Assembly: GCA_021443335.1 (NCBI GenBank) | Contig: JABUUE010000011.1 | Span: 1-34,029 of the forward strand | DNA length: 34,029 nucleotides | Reading direction: 5' to 3' | DNA from: Bacteroidaceae bacterium | GTDB lineage: Bacteria; Bacteroidota; Bacteroidia; Bacteroidales; Bacteroidaceae | Shown here: piece by piece, positions 31,115 through 34,029 of the stretch | Layout of the letters: each line of letters starts with the position of its first letter | Position numbering within the stretch: position 1 is the first letter of the stretch | Translations under genes and position numbers: made by a program | The notes under the pieces: model-generated | Seen by the model: the letters and a program-made list of their open reading frames with translations, nothing else | Told to the model about the DNA's origin: nothing | The model's database searches: none

Positions 31115-32509
31115 ATGCTTTCCCAAAATAACATACGGCTCGTCTGTCTTGATGACGACCCGACAGGTATTCAGACTGTCCACAGTTGTCTGTTGCTTAC
31201 GGAATGGACCGACGAGGCGATAGATTCGGCTTTTCGTGACAGTGTGCCGTTCTTCTATATACTCACAAACACCCGCGCGATGACTCGCAAGGAGGCTGCC
31301 GAGGTAACAAGGGAAGCTATGCGCGCCGTGCTGAGGGTTAATGAAAGATACGGTTACAAGTTGATTTTCGTTTCTCGTAGCGACTCCTGCCTGCGCGGAC
31401 ACTTCCCGTTAGAGACTGATGTCATGCACGAGGTGATAAGGGAAGGCGCTTCGTCTGCAAACTCATTGCCGTCAAAACGGATAACCTTCTTCTGTCCTTC
31501 GTTTATTGAGGCTGGACGATTTACCAAAAACGGCATCCATTACCTGCAGGATGGCGACAGGCTTATCCCTGTTCACGAGAGTGAGTTTGCGCGTGACAAT
31601 GTCTTTGCCTATCACCATTCCGACCTTCACGATTACATAGAGGAGAAACTTGGAACAGGTGATTTCCTGTATCATCTGCTCTCTCTCTCTGATTTCCAAA
31701 AGCAAAATGCGGAGGGACAGGCTGAGATGTTGGCTTCTCTTATGGCAAGTATCAGTGAGACACCGTCGCAGGTGTTTATCGCGATTGATGCCGCCGATTA
31801 CAGCCACCTTTACAATTTTGCTGCCGCCCTTTTGGAATATACGAAAAACAGTGAAGGTCACATCGTGATACGCTCATCGTCGTCGCTGCCCAAAGCCATT
31901 AGCGGCATTGACGACAAACCGTTGCTCACTGCCAATGACCTTATGGCAGAGTCTGATGGCGGTCAGCAGAAACCTATATTTATTGTTGGCTCCCATGTGA
32001 AGAAGACAACAACGCAGCTTGAGAATTTGTTAATGTGCGAAGATACTGTGGGCATAGAACTTGACATTGAGCGCATATTGAATGAGCCAGATGCACTGTG
32101 GCAGGAGGTGTGTGCACAATTAAAAACTCTCAACTCTCAGCATAAAACACCTGTTGTTTATACCTCACGCAAGGAGGTGAGACTTGCTGATGCCGACCAG
32201 CGTCAGCGACTTGGTCAGACGGTTTCCGACTTCCTCGTCAGCATTGTCCGTCGTTTGCCTTATCGTCCGTCGTGCATCATCGCCAAGGGTGGCATAACAT
32301 CACATGACATTCTCACCCATGGTTTACAAATAAAGACGGCGCGAGTGATGGGGCAGATACTCTCTGGCGTTCCCTGCATACGCACTGGTAGCGACGCCAC
32401 TTTCCCTAATCTCCCTTACATCATCTTCCCGGGGAATGTGGGAACGGAAACCGCTCTTGCAGAAGTGCAGGCCCCCCTCGGTCCCCACATTAGGGGGGAA
32501 GGGGTATGA
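31115..32509 (+). CDS. DUF1537 four-carbon acid sugar kinase family protein
   Basis: An ATP-dependent kinase of the OtnK/DtnK/LtnK group, which phosphorylates four-carbon acid sugars (3-oxo-tetronate, threonate types). I start it at MLSQNNIRLVCLDDDPTG (31115, 464 aa), not in the overlap with BKACE. The N-terminal substrate domain opens CLDDDPTGIQTVHSCLLL and holds VSRSDSCLRGHFPLE. The C-terminal nucleotide domain has IIAKGGITSHDIL and YIIFPGNVGTETALAEV. The usual partners of this kinase (PdxA2 dehydrogenase, aldolase, isomerase) are missing here. The last 12 residues (APLGPHIRGEGV) are encoded by a GC-rich repeat, so the native C-terminus has been replaced or extended. Confidence 0.87.
   Translation: MLSQNNIRLVCLDDDPTGIQTVHSCLLLTEWTDEAIDSAFRDSVPFFYILTNTRAMTRKEAAEVTREAMRAVLRVNERYGYKLIFVSRSDSCLRGHFPLETDVMHEVIREGASSANSLPSKRITFFCPSFIEAGRFTKNGIHYLQDGDRLIPVHESEFARDNVFAYHHSDLHDYIEEKLGTGDFLYHLLSLSDFQKQNAEGQAEMLASLMASISETPSQVFIAIDAADYSHLYNFAAALLEYTKNSEGHIVIRSSSSLPKAISGIDDKPLLTANDLMAESDGGQQKPIFIVGSHVKKTTTQLENLLMCEDTVGIELDIERILNEPDALWQEVCAQLKTLNSQHKTPVVYTSRKEVRLADADQRQRLGQTVSDFLVSIVRRLPYRPSCIIAKGGITSHDILTHGLQIKTARVMGQILSGVPCIRTGSDATFPNLPYIIFPGNVGTETALAEVQAPLGPHIRGEGV
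32471..32504 (+). repeat. GC-rich palindrome, copy C (3' end of the DUF1537 gene)
   Basis: GCCCCCCTCGGTCCCC then ACATTA then GGGGGGAAGGGG. It is read in frame as the final residues of the kinase. It lacks the CTAAC box, so it is a relative rather than a strict copy of A, B and D. Confidence 0.6.
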
Positions 32510-32514
32510 TTACC

Positions 32515-32555
32515 TTTTAACCCATATACGTTCTAATGAACTTTTTGGGTTAAAA
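32515..32555. repeat. AACCC...GGGTT element, copy 3
   Basis: TTTTAACCC (32515-32523) and GGGTTAAAA (32547-32555) form exact 9-bp inverted arms around CATATACGTTCTAATGAACT-type sequence. It starts 6 nt after the kinase stop and may act as a weak terminator. Confidence 0.65.
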
Positions 32556-32619
32556 GTAGTAAGTACAAAGTGTGATTACCCACTTAAAGTCTGGAAAGAA
32601 ACCTCCAAAACATATTATT

Positions 32620-32654
32620 CCCCTCTCCTGATGGAGAGGGGTTAGGGGTGAGGC
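32620..32654. repeat. GC-rich CTAAC-palindrome, copy D (abuts the lacI-type gene stop)
   Basis: CCCCTCTCC TGAT GGAGAGGGG hairpin followed by TTAGGGGTGAGGC. Its last base touches the stop codon of the minus-strand regulator. Between convergent genes it may also terminate transcription. Confidence 0.75.
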
Positions 32655-33716
32655 TTATATTAATGTTCTATGGTAGAAATCGACATTCTCCTTTGACAGC
32701 AGTTCGATAGGCATGTAGTTCACTGGCTTTATCTCCTGTTTGAGGACAATGCTCTTGAACAGTGAGTCGATGCAGTGGAAGCCTTGCATAAAGGCGTGCT
32801 GGGCTATAAGGAAGGAAATAGAGCCTCGGCGCAGGCATTCGGCGTTTCTCGGCACCATGTCGTAACCCATAATCTTCACGTCTGTGCGCTTGGTATATAT
32901 GAGGAACTCTCCCACAAGGTAAGCCTTTGAAGCGAAGGTGATGCAGTGGTGTACGTCGGGATGACTGTCGAAAAACTCTTCGAGCGTCTTTGCGTAGTCC
33001 TCAGGTTGTGTCTCTAACGGCAGGTCAAGCTCTAAAATCTCCACATCCGGAAAATGGCCGCGCATATAGTTCTTGAAGCCTATCTCGCGGTTCTCCTGCT
33101 GCTTGCTGGAGACCTTGCCGTTCTTCATCTGCTTCATAAGCATTATCTGCTTGTCGCGCGAGGCAAGGAGCATGAGCATCTTGGCGGCGAAATAACCGCT
33201 GGAGAAGGAGTCTTGGCCAAAGAAAGATAGTGGGTTGAGCTCGGGGAGATAGGAGTCAAGGAGCATTATTGGTATGTCTAAGGCATGGAGCTTGTCGGTG
33301 AAAGGCTTTGTTACATCGGCATGCACAGGAACAAGTACCACAGCCGATGGTTGTGCCTTGATGCAGATGTCGCATTGACGCATGAAGTCGTCCATGTCGT
33401 AGCGTGAGTAGTAGAGCGTGCGTGTCTCAATGTTGAAGTCGCTTCTGTGCTCGCAGGCTTTCTGTATGCCTTCTTCTATCTCTGCCCAGTAGGCCTCGGA
33501 AGAGTGCTGTGGAAGGATGACGTAAAAAGTGTACTCCTTATTATAGGCTAATGCCGACGCGTACATGTTGGGCTTGTAGTTGATGCTGTCGAGCACTTCT
33601 TCAACCTTTTTCCTTGCAATCTCTGACACGTTCGGGCGGTTGTGAAGTACTCTGTCAACGGTGCCCACGCTGACACCTGCCTGTTCTGCTATATCCTTTA
33701 TCCTAATCTTTGCCAT
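32655..33716 (-). CDS. LacI-family transcriptional regulator
   Basis: A DNA-binding regulator of 353 aa. The N-terminal helix-turn-helix is IRIKDIAEQAGVSVGTVDRVLHNR (about 4-27) followed by the hinge helix ARKKVEEVLDSINYKPN. The ligand-binding domain (about 62-353) is of the periplasmic-binding-protein type, with FGQDSFSSGYFAAKMLM and KIMGYDMVPRNAECLRRG. GTVDRV in place of the common TVSRV is a variant seen in Bacteroidetes members. It is convergent with the sugar-acid operon and is its likely regulator, with a small-molecule ligand from that pathway. Its own TAACTTTG box lies 22 nt upstream. Confidence 0.88.
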   Translation of the reverse strand: MAKIRIKDIAEQAGVSVGTVDRVLHNRPNVSEIARKKVEEVLDSINYKPNMYASALAYNKEYTFYVILPQHSSEAYWAEIEEGIQKACEHRSDFNIETRTLYYSRYDMDDFMRQCDICIKAQPSAVVLVPVHADVTKPFTDKLHALDIPIMLLDSYLPELNPLSFFGQDSFSSGYFAAKMLMLLASRDKQIMLMKQMKNGKVSSKQQENREIGFKNYMRGHFPDVEILELDLPLETQPEDYAKTLEEFFDSHPDVHHCITFASKAYLVGEFLIYTKRTDVKIMGYDMVPRNAECLRRGSISFLIAQHAFMQGFHCIDSLFKSIVLKQEIKPVNYMPIELLSKENVDFYHRTLI

Positions 33717-33737
33717 TGTCTATGTTTAGTTGTGGTG

Positions 33738-33745
33738 CAAAGTTA
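33738..33745 (-). promoter_or_regulatory. -7 box (TAACTTTG) of the LacI-type gene
   Basis: A minus-strand TAACTTTG box 22 nt before the start codon. A TTG lies 22 nt further upstream. ATAAACAATAAACG just upstream of the box holds two direct TAAAC half-sites that could bind the regulator itself. Confidence 0.5.
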
Positions 33746-33869
33746 GTGTTTTTCTTTCACTCATAAACAATAAACGGATATATTTTCAGCGAAAAATGCT
33801 GTTACGAAGCCTACAAATTGTTTTATTTTAAGAGTTTCTGTGTTTTCGCACAACAAATTGTGTGTTTTT

Positions 33870-33900
33870 GTTGTGGTTTCATTTGATTTATTGTACCTTT
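33870..33900 (+). promoter_or_regulatory. Sigma-ABfr-type promoter pointing out of the window
   Basis: TTG (33870-33872), 20 nt, TACCTTTG (33893-33900). No ORF follows within the window, so it would serve a gene beyond base 34029 or an untranslated RNA. Confidence 0.45.
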
Positions 33901-33988
33901 GTAAAATAAAATGGCTTTTAAGTAAGTGGTCAAAATTAGTTTGATGTTAGATTGTACTATGTTTGGATGCAGATTTAGATAAAATGCT

Positions 33989-34029
33989 CCCGCTCGGCAA
34001 TTTGAAAGCAAGCTTTCATTGCCCTCGCT
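33989..34029 (+). repeat. Palindromic CGCTCGG...CCCTCGCT repeat (truncated)
   Basis: CGCTCGGCAA, an inner GAAAGC/GCTTTC stem, and GCCCTCGCT at the window edge. The outer build matches the promoter-bearing palindrome at 13517-13577, which continues TAATCG-TAACTTTG. Confidence 0.55.

Larger units (their letters stand above)
33717..34029. other. Gap after the LacI-type gene to the window end
   Basis: No gene seen; the 62-aa minus-strand ORF is AT-rich shadow. It contains the LacI-gene promoter box, a plus-strand promoter pointing out of the window, and a window-truncated palindromic repeat. Confidence 0.6.

Overview
The window reads as chromosomal DNA of a Bacteroidales bacterium, most likely a Prevotellaceae member. 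The gene set is typical of that order: DUF5606, DUF4254 paired with GT9, the LptE / hypothetical / SecG run, rpsU beside a Xer recombinase, an EF-G paralogue, and an arginine cluster of the type found there. Many genes are preceded by the Bacteroidetes sigma-ABfr promoter form (TTTG or TTG, about 19-20 nt, TAnnTTTG). I see no rRNA, tRNA, CRISPR array, prophage or complete insertion sequence.

Layout. 0-1.4 kb: 3' end of coaE, a DUF5606 protein and nth, closed by a strong bidirectional terminator. 1.4-4.2 kb (minus): a secreted GH30 glycosidase and a RelE-like toxin/antitoxin pair. 4.4-6.0 kb: a 53-aa peptide gene, rpsU and a Xer recombinase. 6.1-8.4 kb (minus): a polyprenol-phosphate glycosyltransferase and hemW, separated by a repeat-rich gap. 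8.6-13.3 kb: an EF-G paralogue with an altered GTPase site, an Rpn/PD-(D/E)XK nuclease-like protein and an ammonium transporter. 13.5-19.2 kb: a sigma54-activator-type AAA+ protein, lptE, a conserved hypothetical, secG, dnaG and queH. 19.2-26.0 kb (minus): HD protein, trxA, an ABC-2 exporter pair, argD, argC, a MITE-like element and pdxB. 26.1-27.8 kb: DUF4254 + GT9 (envelope glycan). 28.2-32.5 kb: a four-gene catabolic run (Asp/Glu racemase-like protein, MFS acid transporter, BKACE-family enzyme, DUF1537 acid-sugar kinase), with a convergent LacI-type regulator at 32.7-33.7 kb.

The best candidate for an undescribed system is the 28.2-33.7 kb locus. It pairs a DUF1537 kinase with a BKACE (beta-keto acid cleavage) enzyme and a racemase-fold protein that lacks the second catalytic cysteine. 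The usual DUF1537 partners (PdxA2-type dehydrogenase, class II aldolase, isomerase) are absent. I infer uptake and breakdown of an unidentified sugar acid or beta-keto acid.

The second theme is dispersed small repeats. Two arrays of a related 22-bp unit lie 21 kb apart. A GC-rich CTAAC-palindrome occurs in four copies, one inside the GT9 reading frame and the others supplying or touching stop codons. There is a 19-20 bp TIR element of about 145 bp, an AACCC...GGGTT element confined to the sugar-acid locus, promoter-bearing palindromes, and several 8-21 bp tandem arrays that begin at stop codons. All calls come from reading the sequence; no database search was run.
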